DNA of 63,193 bases, from contig JAJTUP010000160.1 in assembly GCA_021399435.1 (NCBI GenBank), positions 1 to 63,193 on the forward strand, in the 5' to 3' direction. The stretch comes from Diaporthe sp. PMI_573 (taxonomy: Eukaryota; Ascomycota; Sordariomycetes; Diaporthales; Diaporthaceae). A program made the position numbers and the translations under genes. Below, piece by piece: positions 22,141-32,194 of the stretch. Positions within the stretch are counted from its first letter, which is position 1; the number at the start of each line of letters is the position of its first letter. The notes under the pieces are model-generated. The model was given only the letters and a program-made list of their open reading frames with translations, was not told the origin of the DNA and searched no databases.

Positions 22141-22659
22141 TCATCCAGGGTTTATTGAAGATCCAGTCCTGAATTCAGAATTAACAGTTTGTAGCTCCTG
22201 ATACTCCTTCAGGCAAGCACCCACTGGTCGATCGTCGAGTTCGTAATTGTTGAGACCCCGGACATGTCTGACGTGCAGCTTCGCGAAATTAGGCACAATT
22301 GAGCCCAGGAAGAATGTCATTTCGTGATCTTCAGGGTCGCCGTAGAGTGTTGTTTTGCTCCAGTATGTCTTGATGGCTTCGTCGTATGCCTGATTGCAGG
22401 TGAGCAGAAAGTTGTAATGGTTGCTAGGCACCAAGACGCTGAGTTGCGTGCGGCCGCCAACTGTATGGCTTCGCTTATAGCTCGCCCTGGAGCCTTCAAA
22501 CACGTCCTCGTATATCAAAAGCCGCAGCTCAGGAGGCAGCACTGAGAAGACAGGAGAGGTATCTTTTTGGTCAGTGGCAGCCATGATCAAGTCCTCTTGA
22601 TCGCACTGTGCAAGTGTAATAGCCACAAAATGAAGTGTGATGTTGTGTAGTTCTTTCAT
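22141..22659 (-). CDS. 2EXR/DUF7730-like protein, possibly C-terminally truncated
   Basis: Predicted 172 residues from ATG 22659, or ~147 from the internal ATG at 22584. VFSVLPPELRLLIYEDVFEG is the F-box-like opening motif of fungal 2EXR/DUF7730 proteins (LPxELRLxIYExxF). LLTCNQAYDEAIKTYWSKTTL is the second family block, where small secondary metabolism or stress-linked proteins of this group read 'LL.tCrqiy.Ea...ly...tf'. Biochemical role unknown. The stop after SEFRTGSSINPG comes earlier than in typical family members. A second 2EXR gene, broken by a MULE, lies just beyond. Confidence 0.6.
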   Translation of the reverse strand: MKELHNITLHFVAITLAQCDQEDLIMAATDQKDTSPVFSVLPPELRLLIYEDVFEGSRASYKRSHTVGGRTQLSVLVPSNHYNFLLTCNQAYDEAIKTYWSKTTLYGDPEDHEMTFFLGSIVPNFAKLHVRHVRGLNNYELDDRPVGACLKEYQELQTVNSEFRTGSSINPG

Positions 22660-22954
22660 TTATGTCGCTGAAAGAGTAGGGAGACAAGAACCGTAAGCTG
22701 GATAAGAAGATGAAGAAGGATAAGAATGAGGGGCTCTGACTTGTAATGGGGTCGGCTAAGCTGAGAGGTACTCTGTTAAATATTCTCGATCCTTATGTTC
22801 TTAAGCCATTTGGGCGCAGTCAGTCAACTGAGTTAGCATAGCCCCTCCTCTATCTCATACACCGCATTACATCAAGCACACCCAAACCTTATACCACGTA
22901 GGCTTGAACAACCGACAGCAAAAGCCGAACGCCAGTATGTTTCCCAAATTCAAT

Positions 22955-23009
22955 GAAAGCGGATATTCGTACAACCAAAATCGGATGCCACACAACTTTT
23001 TCTGACTAA
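22955..23009 (+). repeat. Left MULE TIR
   Basis: Inverse copy of 25996-26050, preceded by AATTCAAT. Just inside (23127-23220) is a two-copy tandem of about 50 bp built on CAAATAAGCAC..GACCCAAGTGTTGG. Confidence 0.92.
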
Positions 23010-23261
23010 TCATGCTGGCCCCTGTGCCTGAATTAAAAAACACTATGGGTTCGCCATACAAATAATTAACGTGATTATAGCGACTAACATGCCGCTGCAT
23101 GCCACTATTCCCACGCACTTAAGGGCACCAAATAAGCACCATTCGACCCAAGTGTTGGAAAACGGTGCCTAAATCAAGCAAATAAGCACTATTAGACCCA
23201 AGTGTTGGCAAACGGTGCCCACGATGCCCACGATGCCCATGTCGTCGCCTATGTGACCAAG

Positions 23262-25697
23262 CTAGTCGAATAGTAAGTCAACAAAGCCGGGCATCACGGC
23301 GACGATCTCGTCCTGCGTTTCCTTGGCGGCCTCGCCGCCCTCAGCGCCCTTGCCGTCGTTACCGTCGTCACCGTCGTCACCGTCGATATTGCCAGCCGTT
23401 AGGTCTATGCATGGCAGCTGGTTGATAGTCCTCTGTGCCCCCGTCCGCTGCCTCTTAGCCGCTAGCCGTGAGCTTGAGGGTATAGCCGCCAGCGACGCCG
23501 TGCCTTCGGCTCTTTGCTTCTGAGGCTGGCGGTTTCTTTGCTTCGTGAGCCCGACTACTAGCTGTTGGTCTCGCCGGACGGCTTCTTGCTGGGTATCGCT
23601 ACTATGGGTGTCTTCTTTATCTAGAGACTGAAGCGTTGAGTTATTGTGCTCGAAAGCCGAGTTTACACGCTGTATTGAAGCCGTCGTCGCCCTTGTTTTA
23701 TCGCCTGCCTTACTGCCCAGAGAAGTCGTCGTTGATGTTGTCTTTTTGCCCATTACGGCCTTCCTACGGCTGCTACTGCTCTGAAAGACCCCCTCTTCGT
23801 TAGCTGCAAATGTAGCTATCTTACGAGGTCTTCCCTTCGTCGCTGTGACCTTCTTTGGCGAGAGGACCGTAAGGAGCGGGTTGTCAAGCGAGAGGTCACG
23901 ATTAAGCCAGTAAACTTTATGAATGTCGGCTTTCTCGAGAGGAAGGTCTGCTTTCTCTTGGTCGGCTATTCGGTTAGCACAAATTAAGCCGTACTGGGTG
24001 TAGATAGGGCAAGCGCAGCTTGAAGCCGTATAGTAGCCTCGTGAGACTTCTTTTCGAAGCATCTTTAAAGCGTGCTGCCTGGTCCTCGCGAGGTGTTCCA
24101 GCGCTGCCCACGAGACTTGGTGAGAAATGCCACCTAGCTACTTCTGCCTATTAAACTTCTGAAGCAGTAGGGTCTTTTGGCGGGCTTCCTTGTGATGAAG
24201 CTGCTTAGTAGTATCCCTAATAGCCTTGTGAACAGCCTTAGCTAGATAGAGGAGATTTCCTAACCCGTGGCCTAAGTAAATCTTGACTTTCCGGTGTATA
24301 CGCTCTGTAGAAGAGGTCGTACGTAAGCTAAAGTTGAGGGTTTTGCAGGTCTGGTGGCCAGCCTATTTGGCGACAATCTTCTCGTTGTCGTTAATATAGT
24401 AGGTCTTAAGGTAGTTAAGGATAGCTGTCTGGTTAGAAAACTTCTCTTGAAGCCGCCGCCAAGCCGTCTTATAGACCCTACGATCCGTAGAGTACTCTAT
24501 GAACTTAAGGAGGTCAAATAGGGCCTGTCGAGTGTAGGGAATGTCGTCTGGGACCTTGTTGGGTATCGTGGCCTTATTTCTCGCCGGCGCATTAAGCGTG
24601 GCTTCCTCGGCGCCCTCCCCTTCTTTGGCATCTTTAGCGTCCTCGTCGTTTGCTTCTGCCGCCGTCAATTCTACCGGCTTTCGCCACTTCTTCTTAATAC
24701 GTAGTACAACGTTTATATTTATATGGAAAACACATAGCTGGTGCCGTGCTTGAGGAAATTTGGACTCGAGGGCGTTAATTAGGGCGTTATTATAGTCTGT
24801 GACGAAAAGGGTAGGGTCGTCGGCGTTGTATTTACGTAGTAGCCGGCGAAATTGCTTGAGAAGCCACCGGAAGCCGCTTTCCCTCTCGTTGTCGACGACG
24901 CCTTGAAATAACGGGATAATCTTCTTCGTGTGGGTTAACGCCGTGCCTTGAAAGTACGGCATCTTCTTGTTATTGGTCGAGTAGGTGCAATCGAGCGATA
25001 CGCTGTGAGAAAAACGTTGCTCTCGAAGCCACGCTATCTGCTGGGTCTCATACCAAAAGATGCCCGTAATATTGTCCTCCTTATCTTGGGCAAAGCGGTA
25101 CCAGCAGCCCTTCTTTTCTAGCCAGTCTAATGTTGCTTGAGATGGCGTGTAGATGCCCTGCTTGTCTCTTCGAAAGCTTTGTAGCTAGTTCTTGAGGGTA
25201 TTCGGCCCAAGCTGAACATTAGGGTACTGTTGACGAAGCAGTGCCTCTAGCCGTTTCGGTGTAGCGAGGGTCGGGTTACGTGCCGTTTGAGTGAGGAATT
25301 TGAGATGTGCTTCGGAAAGCTTTGCCTAGCCACGCTGGGCCCTAGGGACTTCTTGAGGGCCGTGATGGGTATGTCTATGCTCCTGGATAAGAAGCTTTCA
25401 CTTATTTGACGTTGCCCTTGTCGTATGGGCTATTGCTTGCCATCCACAGCTTGCTTTTATCGTTGTGGTGTTGCTTTTCGTTGCGGTCGATGGGCGCTCG
25501 GCATCTCGGCTGCATACTAACGTCCTGTGATTGCCTTTTGATGTCCGGACGTGTGCTAGCCAGCCAGCAGACTTTGTGGCGACATCTAAATCAGCCTTAA
25601 GGTCCTTATAGGTATTATATCTATTATTGAAAAGTCTCAGGAAGGGAGAAGGGTTGGAAAGGGCTGGTTGGCGATGGTTTGTGGCGGTGATGTTTGT
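23262..25697 (-). pseudogene. MULE transposase (FAR1-like, MULE DDE, SWIM), nonsense-mutated
   Basis: All parts lie in one minus-strand frame with no indel. Order: a FAR1-like N-terminus (ASCGWQAIAH ... LLIQEHRHTH), then FWYETQQIAWLREQRF, FSHSVSLDCTYSTNNKKMPYF, LFVTDYNNALINALESKFP with ARHQLCVFHININV (MULE catalytic domain), TTSSTERIHRKVK, then SCACPIYTQYGLICA, a SWIM-type zinc-binding motif, and a low-complexity tail ending at TAG 23262. Five internal stops occur: TGA at 25398-25400 and TAG at 25185-25187, 25326-25328, 24363-24365 and 24138-24140. Each is explained by one C-to-T or G-to-A change from Trp, Gln or Arg codons. That pattern, with no frameshift, suggests RIP-type inactivation. 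The true start codon was not located. Confidence 0.85.
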
Positions 25698-25995
25698 GTT
25701 TTAATTATGATAGTCTGCCTGCCACTGAGCCTCAAGCTCTGAGTAGTCTGGGACCTGTGCCATTGTTACAGCAGTAAGAAGACGGAATCTAATTAGCTAG
25801 GGTATATCTTTGATGCCGAATTGATTGATCCTATGAAGCAGATAGTCGATTTGACGAAGCGTTGGTGGTGGGTAGGTGGGTTAAGGTTGGTGGGCAGAGG
25901 AGGATGTGTAGGGTATATTGGAGAGGCTGCAAAAAGCACTATTGTGGGTGGTGAAGTGTAGTGAAATGAGAGGCTCTGATTGGCTGCAGCGCTGC

Positions 25996-26050
25996 TTAGT
26001 CAGAAAAAGTTGTGTGGCATCCGATTTTGGTTGTACGAATATCCGCTTTC
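25996..26050 (-). repeat. Right MULE TIR
   Basis: Inverse copy of 22955-23009, followed by AATTCAAT and the remainder of the disrupted 2EXR gene. Confidence 0.92.
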
Positions 26051-26976
26051 AATTCAATAGGCTACCTGCCGAGATTCGTTTGAAGATATGGCAAGACTCC
26101 ATCCCGAGGTATGGTGTTTATTCAGTTCTTCTGCGCGGTCGAGAAGAACCGATATCAGACCAGTCCTCTCACCCGGTACGTTTTCGGGTAGTATACAGTC
26201 TGGAACCTCTTCCTCGAGACCAACGGGACCATAGTCTCAGCGACTGGATCCATACAACGATAAGTCTTTCACTCACCTGCTCAGAGTCAGCATATGAGGT
26301 GAAGAGGACCTTTCCCGGCACTATCAAATGTACCAGCGGAAAGCTACGTTTCAACGCCAAGCATGACCTACTCAATCTCTCATGCAACGGCTCTATCTTA
26401 GCATGGGGCTTCCTTCGCCACTTCGCAAAGTATCAACAAGGGAGTGTTGCATGTGCTAATGACTGGCATAAAATTCCTCAAAGGATTGGTCTGAACAGCT
26501 TTTCACTACTTGGTGGTCTTGAGCATGTGTATCAGAGGTACAAGCTCGGGGACGCAGGGTGGGAGACTCATCCGAGCTTAGAAGGGTTTATGCAATTTCT
26601 CGCCGATTGCGACAGTTTGAGATATCTTGTTTTGGGGAGTCCTTTACAACCCAGGTACGATCGTGGGCGAGATGGAAGAGATTGCGGTGTTGACGACACG
26701 TGGCTCGTAGTTCTGCCAGAAGACATGATAATGCAGCACGAATTGACAATGGCTCAGACAGATTGGCATGACACGAAAATTCACTGAGGCAAACGTGTCG
26801 TGTCACGCAGACGCGTCGTGTCATTGAACTTAAAGTGAAGGTAAGCTGGAGCTGGCCAATGGCAGCCCTAGAAACCATCCCAACCCAGACCAACCCGGAC
26901 CACCCAATCCGACCGGCAGCTCTGGTCTGTCGGCCTGATGAGATTTGCCGGTCGGTCGGTCTGCGGTTTGAAGATG

Positions 26977-26999
26977 GTCTGTCAGACGGTCTGTCAGAC
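26977..26999. repeat. Twin GTCTGTCAGAC palindromes
   Basis: GTCTGTCAGAC, a perfect palindrome about a central T, occurs at 26977-26987 and again at 26989-26999, within a wider GGTCGGTCTG-rich tract (26948-27010). The tract abuts the point where the coiled-coil gene loses its family sequence. Confidence 0.6.
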
Positions 27000-27009
27000 G
27001 GTCGGTCTG

Positions 27010-27894
27010 TTAGCCACACTGGGTCAACTTGTGAGGCGGCTTATGCTCGGAAATGTAAACCATGGTGCGCCGGGAAGACAGGGTATTGTCGAATCGGTAG
27101 ACGCAGATTTGATCCGGACGCAGCTGGTTAAGGTCTCTTCGGTGGTCTGGCGTCCGTGGTGGTGTCGATGGGGTCTCCCTGTCAACGACTTCTTCGGCGA
27201 CATCGCTAAGGGCATGGGGATGGTTCTCAAAGACGACACCATCTCCGATCTGAAAGGCCCTGCTGACCTCTTCCCCCTGTTTAAGCTGTTGTATGATGGC
27301 TCTGACCGGATCCTCCACGCTATTATGCAGGAAATATTCGAGCGTCTTCTCGTCTGCTATCGGCCGCTGAGAGATCCTGTTCCCCAAGCCGGCCAGGAAA
27401 TTTCGGTTCTCGAAAATGCGGCGATCGGTAGGGAATGAATCGTAGAGTGTACCGAAGGTGAGCTTCTGTTGATCAAGGAAGTCGGGCCATGGCCTCAGAT
27501 TTTTGGGACACCACTTGTCACGCGGATTTGTGATGGAGCCCCTCGAGGTCAGTTTTGGATCTGTTTCGATGGCAAATCTGGAGAAAACGGAGGCATGGCA
27601 GGCTGCGATGTATTCGTCAAGTGTCGTGAGTCGTGTTTGTTCCTCTGACGCTTCGGCGCGTTGCTGTTCCCTCTCGGCGCGTTGTCGCTCTTCCTGTCGT
27701 TCTCTCTCCGCTTCCTCGGCGCGTTGCCGTTCCTTCTGTCGTTCTTTCTCTGCCTCCTCGGCGCGTTGTCGCTCCTTCTGTCGTTCTCTCTCTGCTGCCT
27801 CGGCACGTTGCTGTTCCTCCTTCGCGCGTTGCTCCGCTTCTCGTAGGAGTCGTAGGAGTCTCGTCAGCTCTTCTATACTCTTTGATCCATCCAT
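27010..27894 (-). CDS. Coiled-coil fungal protein, C-terminally truncated
   Basis: Starts at ATG 27894 (MDGSKSIEELTRLL). Residues ~18-85 are a highly charged coiled coil of near-repeats (ERQKERQRAEEAE). The conserved body follows: TTLDEYIAACHASVFSRFAI, CPKNLRPWPDFLDQQKLTFG, FENRNFLAGLGNRISQRPIA and DEKTLEYFLHNSVEDPVRAI. The last family block is NQLRPDQICVYRFDN with TMVYISEHKPPHKLT. From memory, relatives continue for several hundred residues in what looks like a PD-(D/E)XK nuclease-like region; here the protein ends three residues after HKLT. I infer loss of the C-terminal half by rearrangement at the GGTCTG repeat tract. The role of this lineage-specific fungal family is unknown. Confidence 0.65.
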   Translation of the reverse strand: MDGSKSIEELTRLLRLLREAEQRAKEEQQRAEAAERERQKERQRAEEAEKERQKERQRAEEAERERQEERQRAEREQQRAEASEEQTRLTTLDEYIAACHASVFSRFAIETDPKLTSRGSITNPRDKWCPKNLRPWPDFLDQQKLTFGTLYDSFPTDRRIFENRNFLAGLGNRISQRPIADEKTLEYFLHNSVEDPVRAIIQQLKQGEEVSRAFQIGDGVVFENHPHALSDVAEEVVDRETPSTPPRTPDHRRDLNQLRPDQICVYRFDNTLSSRRTMVYISEHKPPHKLTQCG

Positions 27895-28335
27895 GATGCG
27901 TAGGATTGATGTCGTGGTGAGAATCGACTCAGAAGGATGGGTATTTGAATCGCAACCATGTGGTTTGGAGCTCGGCCTAATCAGAGTGGAGCCGCATTAC
28001 GTTGCGAGGGGTTACGCGCCGGAAATCATTTGGCCAAGATCTTTGTCAGCGTGCAATCAAGTGCGGGAACCAATAAAGACGCACGGCTACCCGTAAACCT
28101 ACTGGGTCCCCACTTTGGGCGATCTTGGTCAGAAAGTTTGATCCTCCCGGGCGTAATCAATTTCGTTCATTCATCTTGGGTCCCACAGGTCAGTGAGTGA
28201 GCAGCGAAATCAACTGTCGTACACGTAACCCGGCCTATCGAGGTAATTCTACAGTCAGCCTTCTCGCTTGGTAGCTATTTTGCTGACCCCCTTTTTTTTT
28301 TTTTTGGCGTTGATTAAGGCTCGAAACATAAAGCG
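27895..28335. promoter_or_regulatory. Divergent promoter between coiled-coil gene and Gcn5 paralogue
   Basis: About 440 bp shared between two divergently transcribed genes. A T-homopolymer of about 15 bases lies at 28291-28305, close upstream of the Gcn5 start. No TATA box was clear. Confidence 0.4.
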
Positions 28336-29533
28336 ATGGAGGATACTTCCTGCGACAAGCACACTGACTTCGTATCATCGCTTCCGGCACAGGAGGGGCT
28401 AGTGATGAGGCCCATTCCACTTCCCGAGAAGGTATTGCCCTCCTGAAACGCTGTACTCTGCCTGTGTATGTGACTAACGTGCCATGTAGCCCGCAGTTAT
28501 TGAAGAACGCAACGGCGAGATAGAATTTCGTGTCGTCAACAATGATGGTGAGCGGGAGAGTCTCATCATCCTGAGCGCGTTGAAATGCGTCTTCCAAAAG
28601 CAGCTGCCGGAGATGCCCAAGAGCTACATAGCGCGCCTCGTCTACGATAGAGCTCACATGTCCATCGCCATTGTGAAGAAGCCGCTGGCAGTAGTTGGCG
28701 GCATCACGTACCGGCCGTTCAAGCACCGCAAGTTTGCCAAGATTGTCTTCTGCGCCGTCTTGTCAGATGAGCAGGTCAAGGGGTACGGGGCGCACCTCAT
28801 GTCGCATCTGAAGGACTACATTAAGGCATCATCGAACATGATGCATTTGCTGACCTATGCCGACAACTTGGCCATCGGCTATTTCAAGAAACAGGGTTTT
28901 ACAAAGGAGATTACGTTGGATGACTCGATTTGGAAGGGGTGTATAAAGGACTATGAGGGCGGAACTCTTATGCAGTGCTCTATGCTCCCAAGGATTTGCT
29001 ACCTAGAGCTAGGCCGCATGCTCCTCAAGCAGAAGGAATGCGTCCATGCCAAGATACGGGCTCTTAGTAAGAGCCACGTGGTCCATCAACCTCCGAAACA
29101 ATGGGAGAACGGCGTTGTTCCCATTGACCCCCTATCCATCCACGCAATCCGGGCGTCGGGTTGGTCACCTCTTATGGACGAGCTGACCAGACAATCGCGT
29201 CACGGTCCGAACTACAAGCAGCTTCTACATCTCCTAAATGACCTCCAGAGCCATCAATCATCGTGGCCATTCTGGCAGCCTGTCAGCAAGGACGACGTCA
29301 ACGACTATTATGAAGTCATTAAGGAACCAATGGACTTGAGTACTATGGAGGCCAGGCTGGAAGCGGAGCAGTACATGACACCTGAGGATTTCATTAAAGA
29401 CGCCCAGCTCATCTTCGACAACTGTCGGCAATTCAATGGCGAGAGTTCGCTGTATGTGAAGTGTGCCAACAAGTTAGAGAAGTACATGTGGAAGCAGGTA
29501 CGCACGATCCCGGAATGGTCACATTTGGAGTAG
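28336..29533 (+). CDS. Gcn5-type histone acetyltransferase paralogue with Glu-to-Lys at the catalytic base
   Basis: GNAT acetyltransferase plus bromodomain, the architecture of Gcn5/KAT2, the SAGA catalytic subunit that acetylates histone H3 tails. Exon 1 is 28336-28431, exon 2 is 28490-29533; the 58-nt intron has GTATTG, a CTAAC branch and GTAG. Predicted 379 residues. The join [17 protein letters not shown] and the body match fungal Gcn5 closely. The acetyl-CoA loop [10 protein letters not shown] is intact. The conserved FAEIVFCA reads FAKIVFCA: codon 116 (28739-28741) is AAG, replacing the glutamate (Glu173 in yeast Gcn5) that acts as general base. The bromodomain keeps [14 protein letters not shown] and the acetyl-lysine-binding Asn in FDNCRQFN, with Tyr to Phe next to it. 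Since Gcn5 is widely conserved, this is probably a second copy; it may be inactive or a dominant-interfering SAGA or bromodomain reader. Confidence 0.9.
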
Positions 29534-29893
29534 TATGATGCCATGACTTGGCTAGCTTGAGGCACCATCATAACTTTTGCATTTGCGAGTCTGTCAGCGT
29601 AGACGGCAGAGTACCCAATCCCCGCCTCCTTTTTCTGCCAAGGCAGCGGATTCAAGACATGGCAAGGCCCCGACCTTATGTAGTATTTCCCGTCACACCC
29701 AGGGTAGTTGCACTTATATGCGTTTGCCGGGGCCAAGACGATTCCGAATCGAATCCGCACTACATATTTGGAAAGCATTGTAGAGTGTTGTAATACTATA
29801 AAAAAAACACCTTGTATTGGTGACTGAAGCACCTGAGGAATCAGTCAAGTGGAGCGGAGGTGAGGCCACCGTGATGACTTCAGGCCCGCCTCT
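29534..29893. other. Intergenic, no gene seen
   Basis: 3' flanking sequence of the Gcn5 paralogue. Short frames only. Confidence 0.35.
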
Positions 29894-30356
29894 TTAAGTA
29901 CATCTCATTGCATTCCGAGGCCTCCCACAGCCTCCAGGCTCCTCGGACTTATTATCAGCAGGTAGCTGTTGGTTAAGGAGATACGAGAAATCTTGCTCGT
30001 AATTACCCTTCCACAATTCGTCATCGGCTAAGCTTGGTACATAATAACGGCCACTCATCAGGTTTGTCGAAAGTGTCCATGGTTGGCAATATTGATAGAA
30101 TACTTGGAAACCGACGTTTACAAACATCTCGACTAGCCAATTCTTCCCGTCGAGTGATTTTTCTGTATGCCCTGGCAATCTGGCAATAGTCAGATGTGGT
30201 ATTTACTCCCAAGATACCTATACCTGTCAAAATACATTTGCGAGAGAGGGTCAAGGCATGAGCGAGATGGGTCACAACCAATCTCCAACCCAATAAGTTA
30301 TCTCTTGGATCACGCATTCCAACACTCATGGATTCCCTCGAAATAACTTCTGTCAT
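29894..30356 (-). CDS. Unrecognised small protein, 2 exons
   Basis: Start ATG 30356 (MTEVISRESMSVGM). Exon 1 is 30224-30356 and exon 2 is 29894-30171. The 52-nt intron has a GTATAG donor, CTGAC branch and CCAG acceptor and joins SRKCILT to GHTEKSLDGKNWLVEMF. Predicted 136 residues with VNVGFQVFYQYCQPWTLSTN and YYVPSLADDELWKGNYEQDF, which look like real folded-protein sequence, but I recognise no family. It could be a truncated relative of a longer enzyme. Confidence 0.4.
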
Positions 30357-31162
30357 GCGTATGCGGGGTTCTTCACGGGCATCATCGCCTTGACTTGGGC
30401 GACCCCGCCCCCTCCCCCAGCGGTCGGCTTCTATAATCCGCCCGCACTGCCAAGGCACACCAAATGGGCGGATCACTCCCCAATCTACTCAACACCTCCA
30501 ACCACCAACCTCGTCGTCGCCGTGTAGCTATCGTCAACCCCAATTTGCTTGTATCCCTAAACAGGTCAGGAGTCGCAGCATTGATTTGATATAAATTAAG
30601 TACTAAATGTAAACTGATGTACTGGAGGCTGCATGATTAGTGTAGCTTGATCCTGTGCTATTTTGCAATCTAGGACTCGTACAGTACTCGCCCCTAACAG
30701 TAGCACAAAAGAAACTTTATCAGGTATAACATCTAGACCCAAGCCTGCGCGTAACCCAGTACAATCATCCTGAACCGGGCTGGATGCATGGAAATGTCCT
30801 TATGCATCGACTTAAAATGGTGCGTCCTCCTGCATGTCTGGATGGATGCGATGTCGAAATCGACATTTCACCATCTGGTAATGAGTGTCTGCTTTTGATA
30901 TGTGGTGTTGGTGGACCATTGTTGACGCGCCCCTGCCGTCGAATGCCGCCGAAAATGACAGTCCATAGTTTCTTAAATTACAGTCAACAGTATGCGCAGG
31001 CTCTTTTTTTTCTTCTTTTTTCTGGAACTTAGCCACAAGATAGCCGAGATCTAGCGCGCGCATATAAATCCAGGAATACATGCTAGGCTATAATGTTGGT
31101 GCTGCTATTTCTTTTGCCACTCACTTAACCTCAAAGAAGAGCCCAGGCGCTCATGCATAATC
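30357..31162. other. Intergenic, no gene seen
   Basis: Two short tracts of T (about 31005-31020) and short frames without resemblance to any known family. Confidence 0.35.
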
Positions 31163-31570
31163 TTAGCGAACTAGTACCTGAATCGACAACGGCTTGTCAA
31201 TTGTGAAAAGCCCAGCTTCATTCTCACCAGCGGCATCAACATCATCGAACGGAAACGTATATGCACCGCCCGTACCGTCAGGGAGGAGGTTGTCATGTAC
31301 GATCCGCGCGAACTGATGGGTAATATCTTCTGCGTAGTAAGACGAGCTTTTGACCCCCGGGGTAACATCGCCGTCATCCAACAGTAGTGTTGAACGCACA
31401 AAGGCTGCACAGAGTCGTGGCCATGTGCGCATGTGCTGCTCGTTCTGAGCTTGGGTTTCGAACGGCCCCCCACTGCATCTGAAGATATCCATCGTGGTTG
31501 GTTTCTGGTATCGAAAAGTTGGATTGCCTGATAAGGCAATAAAACATTGCCCACGGAGGCATTGCACCCC
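31163..31570 (-). pseudogene. GH64 beta-1,3-glucanase, C-terminal fragment
   Basis: Resembles the C-terminal third of fungal and bacterial glycoside hydrolase family 64 (secreted laminaripentaose-producing beta-1,3-glucanases). Blocks seen: YQKPTTMDIFRCSGGPF, RLCAAFVRSTLLL, SSYYAEDITHQFARIVHDN, GGAYTFPFDDVDAAGEN and a final SIQVLVR before the stop at 31163. The catalytic Glu/Asp region and any signal peptide would lie upstream, where the frame runs into a TAA and I see no clear continuation. It is therefore a broken or incomplete gene. Family assignment is by recall of conserved blocks. Confidence 0.6.
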
Positions 31571-31599
31571 ACACAAGTGTCTTTCTTACACGTCCCACC

Positions 31600-32194
31600 A
31601 TTTTCTCTCCTACCAACCCTGTGCATTTTGCCGCCAACATTGGTATAAGTGGTTGCGTTGCCGCAAGTCTGCGGTTGCCTCGTCAACTGAGTTGGCCGCA
31701 TCCTGCGAGACAACGTAGTCTTTATTTTTGAAAATCCTCGAGTTCGGAGCACTAACAGGGATTGCGTGCCTACGGGTATGCCAACCAATCAACGCGTCGC
31801 GTAATGCATCCTGTACTGATATATAATAACACTGGGGAGCAGCCGTCAAGCCGGCTTGCTAGGAAGGCCTCCCGTTAGGAAGGCTGTTCTCAGCTAAGAC
31901 ATACAGTGGAGCAGCTGTTTCAAATTTGGGAGCCACTAACAGGGTCACAGCAATTTTACCTGTATATAAGATAGGTCTGCCCTTTCTGGCTACATTTTTC
32001 GTTTTGTGTATCCAACTCCCTGATAGGTCAGGGTCGTGCGAAAGGCTAAAACGAAACACCACCACCTGATACTTGGGCAGGGATCATGTGGTTGAAACTT
32101 CGAAACATTTCCCCAACTACTTGCCGTTACCCATCTGCCGATCAAGAAGCGCTTCAACATTTTACTCCAGATTGTGAGCAGCATCAACCTCAAG
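31600..32194. other. Degenerate region upstream of GH64 fragment
   Basis: Several overlapping minus-strand frames without a convincing family. It may hold the decayed N-terminal part of the glucanase. Confidence 0.3.

Larger units (their letters stand above)
22955..26050 (-). mobile_element. MULE (Mutator-like) DNA transposon, 3096 bp
   Basis: Ends are 55-bp terminal inverted repeats, 22955-23009 and 25996-26050, identical by eye and beginning GAAAGCGGATATTCG. The 8-bp target duplication AATTCAAT is at 22947-22954 and 26051-26058. Inside is a single minus-strand MULE transposase frame. Fungal Hop-like MULEs have this length, TIR and duplication pattern. Diverged relics of the same end type occur at 18852, 41150 and 50371. 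Perfect duplication and repeats point to a relatively recent insertion. Confidence 0.93.
22937..26787 (+). pseudogene. 2EXR-domain gene split by MULE insertion
   Basis: The gene starts at ATG 22937 with six codons (MFPKFN) that run exactly into the MULE at 22955. The other side of the element, after the duplicated AATTCAAT, continues in phase at 26059 with RLPAEIRLKIWQDSIPR, the conserved opening of the 2EXR domain. The rest of the protein is one open frame to TGA at 26785-26787, about 248 residues in total, with ISLSLTCSESAYEVKRTF as the second conserved block and LADCDSLRYLVLGSP near the end. Only the transposon breaks it. The function of 2EXR proteins is unknown. The downstream part also reads openly into the MULE's right end (from ~25918), so an altered transcript starting in the TIR is conceivable. 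Confidence 0.85.

Noticed and set aside
22955..26050. Starship or tyrosine-recombinase cargo element
   Set aside because: No DUF3435 captain or cargo layout was seen; the TIRs and 8-bp duplication define a MULE.
27633..27896. Plus-strand hydrophobic Leu/Val-rich frames opposite the coiled-coil gene
   Set aside because: They are antisense shadows of the Glu/Arg/Ala-rich coiled coil on the minus strand.
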